This document shows, in pieces, positions 19,801 to 28,119 of a DNA stretch of 64,000 nucleotides. The notes below the pieces were generated by a model. That model saw only the letters and a list, made by a program, of their open reading frames with translations. It was not told the origin of the DNA and ran no database searches. Each line of letters starts with the position of its first letter. The stretch's first letter is position 1. Source of the stretch: Gimesia maris. Its GTDB lineage: Bacteria > Planctomycetota > Planctomycetia > Planctomycetales > Planctomycetaceae. The position numbers and the translations under genes are program-made. Location of the stretch: positions 2,991,001 through 3,055,000 of the forward strand of contig NZ_CP042910.1 of assembly GCF_008298035.1 (NCBI RefSeq). The letters run 5' to 3'.

Positions 19801-20440
19801 GTTGATCTGCAGGCTGGAAGCGAATGTTGTAATAAAACTCCTCGCGAAGCTCAAACGGTTCGACGCCCCGGCAGATCGGATGCTCGGGATGGGGAAGCAT
19901 CACGGGCGCATTGAGTGTTTTAATCGCCGAATACCATTTCCGTTTTCCGTTCTCTTCCCAGTCAAAATAACCGCCAGACCAGTTCTGAATCTGTTTCGCA
20001 TACTGATCGGGGGCGAATGTGGAGAAATGAAATGTCAGGAAACCACAGCCCCGGTCAATCTGCTGCTGGATCTGTTTCAGATGTGCTGCACTGGCAAAGT
20101 GAGGCGCTTCTGTAAATTTCTCGCCGTCTCGGCCATCCGAGATAACCATAATCGTGTCGGCGTCATTCAGCGTCTCCGGATTTTCCGGCCAGCCTTCCAG
20201 ATGATATTCGACCTGAACTTTGTCTCGAATATTGGAATTGTCGAGCATGACCTTGAGCAGTTTGACCGACCAGGGATAATCATGAATTCCGTTTCCCACG
20301 GGCCCATGGCTTTTGGGGCCTGCGATCAGAACAATCTTATGTCGGTCACTGCTTTTCTTTTGGGGAAGCTCTGCAGACAGAATCGACAGCGCCGGTAGGC
20401 AGAGTAAGAACAGGAGTCCAATTAAATATCGTAGAATCAT
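13835..20440 (-). CDS. Giant secreted ThuA-ThuA-LamG-propeller-PA14-pentaheme protein
   Basis: The 2201-residue protein begins with a signal peptide (about residues 1-24). Two ThuA glutamine-amidotransferase-like domains follow (about 35-275 and 315-545). Next come a concanavalin-like LamG domain (about 570-745; D-E-W-H-Y-V-A), a region like DUF6797 (W-L-A-C-T-V-P), and a sorbosone-dehydrogenase-like propeller (about 1080-1400; G-F-R-N-P-N-G-M-G-M-G). A PA14-like domain lies at about 1540-1650. Five C-x-x-C-H haem sites lie near residues 1674, 1804, 1900, 1983 and 2103. Planctomycetes have many proteins mixing such modules, thought to act in periplasmic polysaccharide or sugar oxidation, but the function is unproven. 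It is divergent from the sulfatase across 280 bases. The length is unusual; no frame interruption is seen. Confidence 0.85.
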   Translation of the reverse strand: MILRYLIGLLFLLCLPALSILSAELPQKKSSDRHKIVLIAGPKSHGPVGNGIHDYPWSVKLLKVMLDNSNIRDKVQVEYHLEGWPENPETLNDADTIMVISDGRDGEKFTEAPHFASAAHLKQIQQQIDRGCGFLTFHFSTFAPDQYAKQIQNWSGGYFDWEENGKRKWYSAIKTLNAPVMLPHPEHPICRGVEPFELREEFYYNIRFQPADQRLTTLLEVSELKGRPENGNIVAWAKERSQGGRGFGTTCGHYYDNWQNAAFRKFILNAIAWTAGIHVPQSGVEARYYTHQEITTALAGMQGTEPALVDTQPIRVLMFAGNEAHAWHNWKKTTPVIKQQLERDPRIKVDITNDIEDLSKKNLQNYQVIVQNYTNWHDKTPLSKTSRNAFMNYLQQGGGLILIHFANGAFHFSLPQAGASDWPEYRKIVRRVWNHHGKGEQKSGHDAFGNFTVKITDDTHPLTRNLDDFPVTDELYFRQDGTEPVEPLITARSRVTKNNEPLAWTYHYGKGRIFQTLLGHSEKTYDSFPPTEILRRATAWAAQRPIHEMEAPPAPKRKPAQQNTLVPGKWGKALNANAGSVLTKTPAGFLDHRPLTAEGWVKLHSQSAFNILLACDPKSAAAHWEMYSYAGSGFFSVYLPGQGGEFKTGINICDDEWHYVAMILEDSRLRLYVDGKQALDSKLPKRKSTEPAQRNIAFGRLVENRLGCDGLLDDFRISKGTRDFTIVPTAPLKQDDNTLFLLSFDLPDKIKISDRSEPGKSVRVETATTEKARDHWGKDAVGFDQPVEETSDNRWQQTEMGTWLACTVPLPTGPVKKGLSIRVGNNQAATICYDTAHGKVRGIWSNGFLKPSPERFGLIRAPSPVGQIHFSTAEGPGWEQPCQFVGSHVNRNRVTLEYRIGETTVFETPWYETSPEKSYFTRAFEIGPGQEELNLNVAAASEVQSVENHPHRMIMTKQNRPVMIGCVGGEEIHSHISPNKEQGVASFVIPPRKTTQRFLIYYQISPDGNPDTAYNAPNLSIPDTLQTQLIPGPPRWTETITTEGVLSQLNAPYVVDTLTIPHKNPYHALFFISGHDFLENGDMAVSTVHGDVWLVSGVDADLTELKWKRFATGLFQPLGLKVVNNKIHVLGRDQITILHDQNLDGEADFYECFNNQIPTSVGGHDYVTCLETDSFGNFFFMHAQQGVMQISRNGKRLNQIASGFRNPNGMGMGPGNIITASPQEGNWTPASNVTEVKQGGYYGFGGPQITPDRPLGYDPPLCWIPRLQDNSSGGQVWVTSPDWGPLEGQLLHLSYGQSKLLLTLREVIAGQSQGGTLTLPLEFESGIMRGRFRPEDGQLYVSGLRGWVTNAVRDGCLQRVRYTGKPVHLPVAVKTMQNGIALTFTNPLDRQRAENPDNYAIEQWNYLWSQNYGSPEYRVSAPQTEGRDEVEVISATLLPDQRTVFLELPRVIPVMQMGITWQLNSQSGELLKQTYYHTINSVSSRKMEDSILARRQKNELLSPTQVQQLKPGILWRFKQNLSAGSLVTDARSSRLLALSVGPAEPVTPFLKPGRFSASAEGYLRVPIAGDYELSLEGSGTARLKVNQKQIIQVTDSDFKQSEPVTVHLKKGYNQLQLDYQSQPDGRARLRLLWKGEDFAAEPIPPQLLSHTGNDSQLLERQQVRYGRELLAEFKCIACHTLPGEDTSFTLARLQADQFLSESAAMPELSRTAPDLKNIGTRVTKRWLFHWLLNPQNLRSHSRMPALLGDPAEKQTIQKAADLTAWFVSQARKPDSDNSKTPDFSSEDNSGKFLTAGTKSYEVLGCINCHHFSVAEEPDEYQRHSLAFIKRKFTASQLIRFLKSPHEHHRWSRMPDFKLSTEEAVGLAVYLIENSKGKIQNAMIPPAGSANRGKTLYETLGCVQCHSSLQESQLSATGLQPVPIKAQSLSAGCLAETEKRPASVPDFTFHPEQYAAIQAVLKTGSDSLFRRSDSETAERWFHQLSCSACHTRDSTSSPRAIIVVEEGESGLPPEPLPSLTWAGEKLKPHWSETFIGGQLSWRPRPWLKSRMPAFPAHAALLARGMAAEHGKSIHSTNESSKTELSQSETQIQLGHQLTSKTALDCRQCHGVGDNLPTGDDKTKIAPGINFVHIRERLDDDYYRRFVLNPPRFDISTKMPRLSANGKTTKITNILDGNADLQFQAIWRYIQSLDEQPRSFRNN

Positions 20441-20568
20441 GGTACCTCTGGAACTTAATCATTCAGGGGGATGAGGATCTTCAATTTTGAGCCTGTTTGG
20501 ATGAATCGATGACTCAAGCTTTTATTTTACCGATGCGGATGGGAAATTACTTCCAGCAGATTAGAAAA

Positions 20569-20592
20569 AATCCAATTCGTTCAGGTTGGATT
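20569..20592. promoter_or_regulatory. Inverted repeat in a divergent promoter region
   Basis: AATCCAA and TTGGATT are perfect 7-bp arms around 10 bases. They lie in the 280-base region between the divergent ThuA-cytochrome and sulfatase genes. The position suits an operator, but no binding protein can be named. Confidence 0.3.
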
Positions 20593-20720
20593 CATTTCCC
20601 GACTGGCTGCTACAATCGGTGGATTAACAATTGCGACGTGTCTCTGCATCGTTCATGATGGAGAAATTGTACCGACCGACTGCCATCTTATAAATCCTCA
20701 CCATTCATCTGGAAGTTGAC

Positions 20721-22214
20721 ATGTATCTCAAAAGTGCGCTTGCCCTGCTGTTGGCAACAGTCCTGTTACTTGGTTTGCCTGAATTGCAGGCTGTCGAAAA
20801 ACAACAGGCTGCCAAACCGAATATCGTGATAATTCTCTGTGACGATCTGGGTTATGGTGATCTGGCCTGTTATGGTCACCCCGTGATCAAAACACCTCAT
20901 CTGGACCAACTGGCCTCCGAGGGGATGCGGCTGACGGACTGTTATGCCAGTGCTCCTGTCTGTTCTCCGTCGCGGGCTGGTTTGCTGACGGGACGGACTC
21001 CGAATCGTCTGGGCGTGTATGACTGGATTCCCGAAGGTCATCCGATGCATCTCAAGCGGGATGAAGTCACCGTAGCGCAACTGCTGCAGCAGGCGGGCTA
21101 TGACACCGCGCATGTGGGGAAGTGGCATTGCAATGGCATGTTCAATTCCAAAGAACAGCCGCAACCGGGCGATCATGGTTTTCGTCACTGGTTCAGCACC
21201 CAGAACAACGCCCTGCCCACGCATGAGAATCCCAATAATTTTGTGCGGAACGGAAAGCCACTGGGTGAGATCGAAGGGTTTTCCTGCCAGATCGTCGCCG
21301 ATGAAGGAATTCGCTGGTTGAGTGACTGGCGCGAGAAAGAGAAACCCTTTTTTCTGCATGTCTGTTTTCACGAACCGCACGAGCGGGTGGCTTCTCCCCC
21401 TGCACTGGTGGAAACATATCTCGACAAGAGTCTGTATGAAGATCAGGCACAGTACTTCGCGAATGTCGCAAATATGGACCGTGCCGTCGGAAAACTGTTG
21501 ATAAAACTGGATGAACTGAAGGTCGCCGACAATACACTGGTGTTCTTCACATCTGACAATGGGCCCGAAACATTGAATCGCTATGGGAAAGGCTCAAGAC
21601 GCTCCTGGGGATCTCCGGGTGTGCTGCGTGGCATGAAACTGCATATCTACGAAGGGGGAATTCGTGTGCCGGGCATTGTCCGCTGGCCGGGAAAAATCAA
21701 GGCGGGCCAGGAGATTGCGACACCCGTCTGCAGTGTAGACCTGCTGCCGACCTTCTGTGAAATCGCAGGCGTCGCAGTGCCTGATCAGCGCCCCCTGGAT
21801 GGTGCCAGTCTGCTACCCCTCTTTGCCGGGAATAAGATTGAGAGAACAACGCCTCTGTTCTGGAATTACTATCGTGCATACAGTACGCCACGTGTAGCGA
21901 TGCGCGAGGGGGACTGGAAAGTTGTCGCGCACTGGAGTGGCCCGGAAGGCATCATCCCTCTGGGAGGAAACGTCAATTCCGTTTCACAGGAGATTATCAA
22001 GAACGCGAAGCTGACAAAGTTCGAACTATATAACTTGAAAGACGACATCAGCGAGCAACATAATCTGGCCTGGCAGGAACAGAAACGACTGGACACATTG
22101 AAGAAAAAGCTGGTGCAGAAGTACGCGGCTGTTCAGAAGGAAGGTCCTGTCTGGGATACCAGCGAATACGATCAGAGCCGGAAAAAAACAATGATCAAAA
22201 AAACGTCGAAATGA
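20721..22214 (+). CDS. Secreted formylglycine-dependent sulfatase
   Basis: The 497-residue arylsulfatase-family protein has a signal peptide (about residues 1-24). The N-terminal metal site is P-N-I-V-I-I-L-C-D-D-L-G-Y-G-D, and the maturation motif C-S-P-S-R has Cys81 as the residue converted to formylglycine. Further family elements are G-K-W-H (about 135), D-N-G-P-E and G-G-I-R-V-P. It should hydrolyse sulfate esters in the periplasm or outside the cell, probably on algal or host polysaccharides, as is common in marine planctomycetes. The exact substrate is unknown. It is divergent from the ThuA-cytochrome gene. Confidence 0.92.
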   Translation: MYLKSALALLLATVLLLGLPELQAVEKQQAAKPNIVIILCDDLGYGDLACYGHPVIKTPHLDQLASEGMRLTDCYASAPVCSPSRAGLLTGRTPNRLGVYDWIPEGHPMHLKRDEVTVAQLLQQAGYDTAHVGKWHCNGMFNSKEQPQPGDHGFRHWFSTQNNALPTHENPNNFVRNGKPLGEIEGFSCQIVADEGIRWLSDWREKEKPFFLHVCFHEPHERVASPPALVETYLDKSLYEDQAQYFANVANMDRAVGKLLIKLDELKVADNTLVFFTSDNGPETLNRYGKGSRRSWGSPGVLRGMKLHIYEGGIRVPGIVRWPGKIKAGQEIATPVCSVDLLPTFCEIAGVAVPDQRPLDGASLLPLFAGNKIERTTPLFWNYYRAYSTPRVAMREGDWKVVAHWSGPEGIIPLGGNVNSVSQEIIKNAKLTKFELYNLKDDISEQHNLAWQEQKRLDTLKKKLVQKYAAVQKEGPVWDTSEYDQSRKKTMIKKTSK

Positions 22215-22238
22215 ACAGGCTCCTTTTCAGGTTCATTT
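22209..22238 (+). terminator. Hairpin overlapping the sulfatase stop codon
   Basis: AAATGAAC and GTTCATTT are perfect 8-bp arms around 14 bases. The left arm contains the sulfatase TGA (22212-22214). The arm ends in TTT, but the following tract is short, so it is a weak intrinsic terminator candidate. Confidence 0.4.
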
Positions 22239-22371
22239 ACAGTCCGGGGCAATTAGCGGGAAATCGATTTCCTGGCTAAATCCCTATTCTCAACCGTCGG
22301 CGCGACTGTTAAAGTGAAACCCCGCAGTCATTTTGTCCTACCTGTTTTCATGAAACTGATCTGGTACAGCC

Positions 22372-25300
22372 ATGTCTTATCTACGTATTTTCTGTCTGTT
22401 GTCTGTTTTCTCGCTGCAGACTCTGCCCCGGCTTGCTGAGGCGCAAGCTGTACGCAATGTGGGCTTTGAGCCAACCGTCTTCGCTTTGACGGGCGCCCGG
22501 GTGGTCACCCAGCCGGATAAAACTTTGGAGAATGCGACGATTTTGATCCGCGAGGGGCTGATAGAAAATGTGGGAATGGATCTGAAAATTCCTGCGGATG
22601 CAGACGTGATCGACTGCACGGGATTAGTGATTTACCCGGGTTTCATTGATGCCGCTTCCAGCGAACTGCTCAATAAGGATATCAAGGCCCCCCAGCCGAG
22701 TGAGCGCAAAGTCGATTTTGGGCGCTATGCCCTGGCGGCGACGCGCCCCGATAATCGAAATTATCTCAGTCCGGAATTTCTGGCGAATGAAGCCGTCGTT
22801 CGCAAAAAGAACAGTTTCGAAAAATACCAGAAGGCCGGGTTCACAGCCGTGCATCTGCTTCCCCAGGGAAAGATCGCCAGTGGCCAGGGGACACTGCTCT
22901 CCACCAGTGAGTTGCCTGTACGGGAAGCGACTCTGGTTAAATCGACCATGAGTACCTTTCGTCTGTATGCACCCCGTGGCGATGTTTATCCCACCACTCT
23001 GATGGGCGCCCTTGCCCATTTACGGCAGACCTTATTAGACACACAGCACTACGAGCAACACTGGGATCTGTATCAGGAGCAGAGTGCGTTCATTAAACGC
23101 CCGCCGAGTGATCCTGCTTATGCAGAGTTGAAGGATGTTCTGCATGGCAAAAAAACTCCCGTGTTTACGGCTGACTCGCGGGATGAGATTTTACGGACAC
23201 TCGATTTCTGTGCGGAGTTCCATCTGAAACCGGTGATCTATGGTGGCGAAGAAGCCTACCTGTGTCTGGATCGCCTGAAAAATGAATCGAGCGGCTTGAT
23301 TATCCGGCTGAACATTCCCGAGAAACCGAAAGTAAAAGAACCAGAGGATGAGAAAAAACTGACGACTAAATTTTCTGATCCCGTTCGTGTCCAGCAGGAA
23401 AAACTCCGTCTCTGGAAAGAGCAGATTCAGGGACTCAGTCAGTTGGCAGAAAGCGGTTTACCGGTTGCTGTCTCTTCGGAATCGATGAAAAAACATGTCG
23501 AAGACGTTCTGCCACAATTGCGAGTCGCAGTGAAAGAGGGCCTGTCAGCAGATCAGGCTTTACGTTTTCTGACGCAGGATGCAGCGACTCTGCTCGGCAT
23601 GGAATCACGTCTGGGGACGATTGACGCAGGCAAGCTGGCGCATCTGACGGTGATGTCCGGTTCCTGGGAAAAGAGTGAAACGAAAGTACGCTACCTGTTT
23701 GTAGATGGCCTCAAGCTGGATTTCGAAGAGAAAAAGAAAGAAGACAAAGAAGACAAACCTGAATCCGGGGCTAAAGAGAAGCCTGAACCTGCTATCGTCG
23801 ATTTAGCCGGCCAGTGGGGTGTCGAAATCCAGTCAGCTCAAGGTAAAGTGATTGGTCAACTGCAGCTCGCGCAGGATAAGACGGTCTTGCGAGGTACGTT
23901 TTCCAGTGAAAAGGGGGACGGCAAAGTCACTTCTGGTAAGATTGAAAAGTCACAGTTTGAATTCACCGTGGCCATTGGTGCCGGCGAACATTCGATTGAA
24001 TTGCAGTTTAAAGGCGAACTGGGGAAAGAGTTGAAGCCGGAATCGCTTTCCGGAAAACTGAAGTCGGCCTTTGGGACAGAAACGCAGTGGTCGGCGGTTC
24101 GAAAAGTGAAGACGATGGAACCGGTCGTTGAGAATCCGATCCAGCTCTCGCTGGAGGGAATGGACGACGGTGAAGATCTGCTGGCCGATTCTGACAGCGA
24201 AGTCCTGGTGGCAGAAAAACCGGTTTTCAAAAACGTAGACCGCCCCAACCTGCATCAGTTTAATACGGAACTCAAGGCCGATCGTATCAGCCAGGCGGTA
24301 AATACGGGGGGGAATCTACTGCTGGAAAATGGAACGGTGATCACTGTCACCGGAGAAACAATGCCGCAGACCTCGGTGCTGGTCAAAAAAGGTAAGATTG
24401 TTGCCATTGGAAGCGATCTGAAAGTACCTGAGCAGACAACCGTCATTGATGTCACCGGACAGTATGTGATGCCGGGCATCATTGACACCCACAGTCATAT
24501 CATGATCACAGATGGGATCAATGAGTATTCGCAGTCGATTGTCCCTGAAGTCCGCGTTCGTGATGTCGTGAATACCGCAGACCCGTCTGAGTATCGCGCT
24601 TTAGCGGGGGGCGTGACTGCCGCGCGGTTGTTTCATGGTTCGGCAAATGTGATTGGCGGTCAGGATGCGGTTGTGAAGCTCAAACACGGCAAGTCAGCCC
24701 GGGAGCATATTCTGCACGATGCTCCTCAAGGGGTGAAATTTGCGTTGGGGGAAAATGTCAAATATCGCACCTCGCGTTTTCCCAATACCCGCATGGGGGT
24801 TGAAGCGACGCTGCAACGTGCGTTTCTGGAAGCCATCGATTACCGCCGACAGTGGCAGGAGTATGAAAAGTTACAGAAAAATGAACCGGACATCAAACGG
24901 CTGCCTCCTCGACGGGACCTGAGGCTGGAAGCACTGGCAGACATTGTAAACCATGAAAAGTTTATCCATTCGCACTGCTATCGCGCGGATGAAATTCTGA
25001 TGCTGTTGCGGGTGGCGTCCAATATGGGCATTCGTGTCTGGTCGCTGCAACATGTTCTGGAAGGCTATAAGATCGCTCCCGAGATTCTGGCCCACGGTGC
25101 CAGCTGCAGTACATTTTCGGACTGGTGGGCTTATAAAATTGAGGCCTTCGATGCCGTTCCCTATAACGCGGCTCTGTTGAATGAAGCAGGTATTAATACA
25201 GTCATCAAAAGTGATGACTGGGAACTGATCCGTCACCTCTATCTGGAAGCCGCCAAGACAGTCCGCTACGGAAACATGTCATTCAACGAAGCACTGCGCA

Positions 25301-26820
25301 CCATCACGATCAATCCTGCCAGGGAATTGGGACTCGATCAGCAGATCGGTTCGATCGAAATCGGTAAAGATGGTGACTTCGCCGTTTTCAGTGGTCATCC
25401 TCTGAATGCCTATTCGCGGTGTGAGATGACCATCATCGAGGGAGAAGTCTATTTTGATCGCCGTCAGCAGCCGACAGCAATGACCGAGTCGGCAGAGCGG
25501 CGTTCCAAGGCACCTCAAGTATCGATTGCTGCACAGACCGATGCAAAACTGGATTTGCCGGCGGAGGAATTGACTGAGTATGCGATTACCGGCGCGACGC
25601 TGCACCCGATTGATCGGGGTGATATTGCCCAGGGGACTGTCATCGTCAAAGATAAGAAGATTACTTATGCAGGGCCTGCAAAATCACTGCCCGCAGGGAT
25701 GACGGTGATTGATGCTGCAGGACTCCATATTTATCCGGGGATGATTGATTCCGGTTCCACATTAGGATTAACAGAAATCGACAAGGTCCGCGAAACACGA
25801 GACTATGCGGAAAGTGGTGATCTGCAGCCCGATTTGCGGACGGGCGTTGCGATTAATCCCGATTCCGAGCTGTTTCCCGTGGCTCGTGCGGGGGGGATCA
25901 CGACGGTCCTGGTCAGTCCACAGTCCGGTCTGATCTCCGGTCAGGCATCCCTGGTGCAGACAGCGGGCTGGACTGCTCCTGAAATGGTGATGGAACTGGA
26001 AGCCGGCCTGCAGATTGACTGGAGTACGAAAGAGGAACGTCAGTCGGAACTGAAGGACTTTATCCGGCAGGCACGCCTGTATCAGAAGCTGAAGCAGCAG
26101 ACAAAAGAAAAAGGGACACGGGAGCCGGTCACTGATCCCCGGTATGAAGCGTTGATTCCTTATCTGCAACAACAGAAGCCGGTCTTTATTGAGGCAAATT
26201 CGCGCGAAGCGATTGCCGGCGCCCTGCTGTTTGCGGCAGAAGAAAAGCTGCGGATTGTGATTACTGGTGGTGCGGATGCCTGGAAACTGGCAGAGGAATT
26301 GAAGCAGCGGAAGGTTTCGGTAATCGTCGGTCCTGTGATGCAGAAGCCACAGGACGACTACGATCCTTTCGACGCACCCTATGCGAATCCGGGGCACCTG
26401 TATGATGCAGGAGTTCCATTTTGTATTCGTTCTCACAGTGCCTGGAATTCACGGAACACACCGTTTGAAGCCGCGATGGCAGTGGCTTACGGACTGCCTG
26501 AGCAGGCTGCTTTGCGATCTGTAACACTCTCTGCAGCAGAAATTCTGGGGATTGACAATCAGGTCGGGTCTCTGACCGCGGGTAAACTGGCGAATCTGAT
26601 CATTGCCGACGGTTCGCCACTGCAACATACTTCACATATCAAAGCGGTCTGTGTCGGTGGTAAGTTGCTGCCACCGGAAAGTAAACAGACGCGACTGTAT
26701 GAACGGTACCGTGGTCGTCTGCAGAAGTTGAGAGAATCGCAGGGCGATAAACAGCCTGTACCGATTCCCCTGGAAACTCAGAAAGTGGAACCGGCTAAGA
26801 AACCTGCAAATACTAAATAG
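22372..26820 (+). CDS. Three-module amidohydrolase-family protein
   Basis: The 1482-residue protein has a signal peptide (about residues 1-25) and three imidazolonepropionase-like amidohydrolase modules. Module 1 (about 25-455) has Y-P-G-F-I-D-A-A-S-S and lacks the metal-binding H-x-H. A lysine/glutamate-rich linker and a small beta-rich domain follow (about 480-590). Module 2 (about 640-1040) has I-D-T-H-S-H with H707 and H709, plus later His residues (S-H-C-Y-R, L-Q-H-V-L) and Asp (K-S-D-D), so it looks catalytically intact. Module 3 (about 1060-1450) has Y-P-G-M-I-D-S-G-S-T and again lacks H-x-H. The likely picture is one active periplasmic hydrolase flanked by two non-catalytic copies. 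Its substrate is unknown. It ends 9 bases from the convergent thioredoxin gene. Confidence 0.85.
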   Translation: MSYLRIFCLLSVFSLQTLPRLAEAQAVRNVGFEPTVFALTGARVVTQPDKTLENATILIREGLIENVGMDLKIPADADVIDCTGLVIYPGFIDAASSELLNKDIKAPQPSERKVDFGRYALAATRPDNRNYLSPEFLANEAVVRKKNSFEKYQKAGFTAVHLLPQGKIASGQGTLLSTSELPVREATLVKSTMSTFRLYAPRGDVYPTTLMGALAHLRQTLLDTQHYEQHWDLYQEQSAFIKRPPSDPAYAELKDVLHGKKTPVFTADSRDEILRTLDFCAEFHLKPVIYGGEEAYLCLDRLKNESSGLIIRLNIPEKPKVKEPEDEKKLTTKFSDPVRVQQEKLRLWKEQIQGLSQLAESGLPVAVSSESMKKHVEDVLPQLRVAVKEGLSADQALRFLTQDAATLLGMESRLGTIDAGKLAHLTVMSGSWEKSETKVRYLFVDGLKLDFEEKKKEDKEDKPESGAKEKPEPAIVDLAGQWGVEIQSAQGKVIGQLQLAQDKTVLRGTFSSEKGDGKVTSGKIEKSQFEFTVAIGAGEHSIELQFKGELGKELKPESLSGKLKSAFGTETQWSAVRKVKTMEPVVENPIQLSLEGMDDGEDLLADSDSEVLVAEKPVFKNVDRPNLHQFNTELKADRISQAVNTGGNLLLENGTVITVTGETMPQTSVLVKKGKIVAIGSDLKVPEQTTVIDVTGQYVMPGIIDTHSHIMITDGINEYSQSIVPEVRVRDVVNTADPSEYRALAGGVTAARLFHGSANVIGGQDAVVKLKHGKSAREHILHDAPQGVKFALGENVKYRTSRFPNTRMGVEATLQRAFLEAIDYRRQWQEYEKLQKNEPDIKRLPPRRDLRLEALADIVNHEKFIHSHCYRADEILMLLRVASNMGIRVWSLQHVLEGYKIAPEILAHGASCSTFSDWWAYKIEAFDAVPYNAALLNEAGINTVIKSDDWELIRHLYLEAAKTVRYGNMSFNEALRTITINPARELGLDQQIGSIEIGKDGDFAVFSGHPLNAYSRCEMTIIEGEVYFDRRQQPTAMTESAERRSKAPQVSIAAQTDAKLDLPAEELTEYAITGATLHPIDRGDIAQGTVIVKDKKITYAGPAKSLPAGMTVIDAAGLHIYPGMIDSGSTLGLTEIDKVRETRDYAESGDLQPDLRTGVAINPDSELFPVARAGGITTVLVSPQSGLISGQASLVQTAGWTAPEMVMELEAGLQIDWSTKEERQSELKDFIRQARLYQKLKQQTKEKGTREPVTDPRYEALIPYLQQQKPVFIEANSREAIAGALLFAAEEKLRIVITGGADAWKLAEELKQRKVSVIVGPVMQKPQDDYDPFDAPYANPGHLYDAGVPFCIRSHSAWNSRNTPFEAAMAVAYGLPEQAALRSVTLSAAEILGIDNQVGSLTAGKLANLIIADGSPLQHTSHIKAVCVGGKLLPPESKQTRLYERYRGRLQKLRESQGDKQPVPIPLETQKVEPAKKPANTK

Positions 26821-26829
26821 CAGCTCCGT

Positions 26830-27783
26830 TTAGCGGACGACGCTGCCTTCGACCTCTTCGATTTTCAAGACATGCATTGTACGACTGAAGCGGTCTGGAT
26901 TCTTTTTGAATTCTTCACGGGATTCCACGTCCACAAACAGATACAGGTTGTGATCGTAGTAGGCCCCGTATTTTGTATCGCCGGGAATGGCGCGGTCCTG
27001 CTTATTCAGAATCACAGGGTCGCAGCCCAGTAATTGCGGGGCATAACGTCCTGGGTCAATCTTGAAGATTTCAAGTTCGGTACGGCTGGAGAGCAGATAG
27101 GTAATGCCCTGGTACGGCCAGCTGAATTCTTCTTTGCCTTTCGTCCATTTGCGGTCCCGGGTCAAAGCGATGGGACTGTAGCCTTCCAGGCCGATTCTGG
27201 CAGGATCTGTTGCGACGTAAGTTTTTTCTTCGACTTCCTCCTGCACTTCTATCTCAATCGATTCTTCTTCAACCGATTCACTTTCCTGCTGCTTTCGCGC
27301 CATCAGTTCCTGTTTACTTTTTCGAGCCAGGTAGACTCTGCGGTCGTTTTCATACCGGGAAGCACCGCGCCCGAGGAAACTTAAGTAGGTGTGTTTCTGC
27401 TGCATTCCGCCTGCACGTGTGATGATGGTTCCAGTGGGAGTCAGCAGGATATCACTGGGAAGCGATTTTACGTTGAAACGATCGACCAGTTGCGGATACT
27501 GATCACTGTCGATTTTGACACCGATAATGCGTTTACCGAGAATGTTCTTAAGGGTCTGCGTACTTAGAACCGTCTGTTCCATCTGTTTACAGGGGGCACA
27601 CCAGGATGCATGGAAATGTACGAGCAGCGGAACATCTTTATCTTGTGCGAGTTTTTGCGCAGCCTGAAAGTCATGCAGCCATTCACCGGCGAACGAAGAG
27701 CTGATCGATATCGTAAACAGAGTGAACGCAACTGTTACGATTGATACAAATTGGTGTTTCACGTTTTCGTTGGTGAATCGCAT
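26830..27783 (-). CDS. Exported thioredoxin-fold protein with YHS-like C-terminal part
   Basis: The 317-residue protein has an N-terminal hydrophobic segment (about residues 12-32, signal peptide or anchor). A thioredoxin domain carries the redox motif W-C-A-P-C-K near residue 61 and the cis-Pro region S-L-P-S-D. After a Glu-rich linker, the C-terminal 130 residues contain two YHS-like repeats (G-Y-S-P-I-A-L...Y-A-P; G-A-Y-Y...L-Y-L-F-V...F). This combination is common in planctomycetes; YHS domains are thought to bind metal. It probably handles disulfides in the periplasm. The ribosome binding site GGGGA lies about 10 bases before the ATG; repeat B begins 23 bases upstream. Confidence 0.82.
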   Translation of the reverse strand: MRFTNENVKHQFVSIVTVAFTLFTISISSSFAGEWLHDFQAAQKLAQDKDVPLLVHFHASWCAPCKQMEQTVLSTQTLKNILGKRIIGVKIDSDQYPQLVDRFNVKSLPSDILLTPTGTIITRAGGMQQKHTYLSFLGRGASRYENDRRVYLARKSKQELMARKQQESESVEEESIEIEVQEEVEEKTYVATDPARIGLEGYSPIALTRDRKWTKGKEEFSWPYQGITYLLSSRTELEIFKIDPGRYAPQLLGCDPVILNKQDRAIPGDTKYGAYYDHNLYLFVDVESREEFKKNPDRFSRTMHVLKIEEVEGSVVR

Positions 27784-27805
27784 GAATAATGTCCCCGCAA
27801 ATCTT

Positions 27806-27901
27806 CCAGACTGTGTCCAGTTTTACTGTAGCGTCTCCAGGGCCGTTTGGGCCGAGTTTAACAGGTTGAGAGACGCGATGGTTAAATGTGATTCGCTCTC
27901 G
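27806..27901 (+). repeat. Palindromic intergenic element, copy B
   Basis: This is a 96-bp member of the five-copy family. It starts CCAGACTGTGTCC, has inner arms GCGTCTC and GAGACGC, and ends GATTCGCTCTCG. Both outer TA dinucleotides seen in other copies are mutated here (CCAG, TCTCG), suggesting an older insertion. It lies 23 bases upstream of the thioredoxin-YHS start codon, so it either carries or sits inside that gene's leader or promoter. The remaining gap to pabA (27902-28119) shows no gene. Confidence 0.85.
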
Positions 27902-28119
27902 ATGCATGAACGAACTCACGTTCAGTAAAAACGACAGCAGAGTCATCAATACTCTGATATCTTCGTTTTTATCGGTTGGCTGAGGGGAGGTTGTTGTGAA
28001 GTATTACACTCGATTCAGGACGTGCTGTGAGGAATCGAAAAAAAGGCAGGGTCGTAACGGATTTCGTGGAGTGTCAAAAAGCAAACTTAAACCAGCTTAA
28101 CTAACCGTCACGGGAAAGC

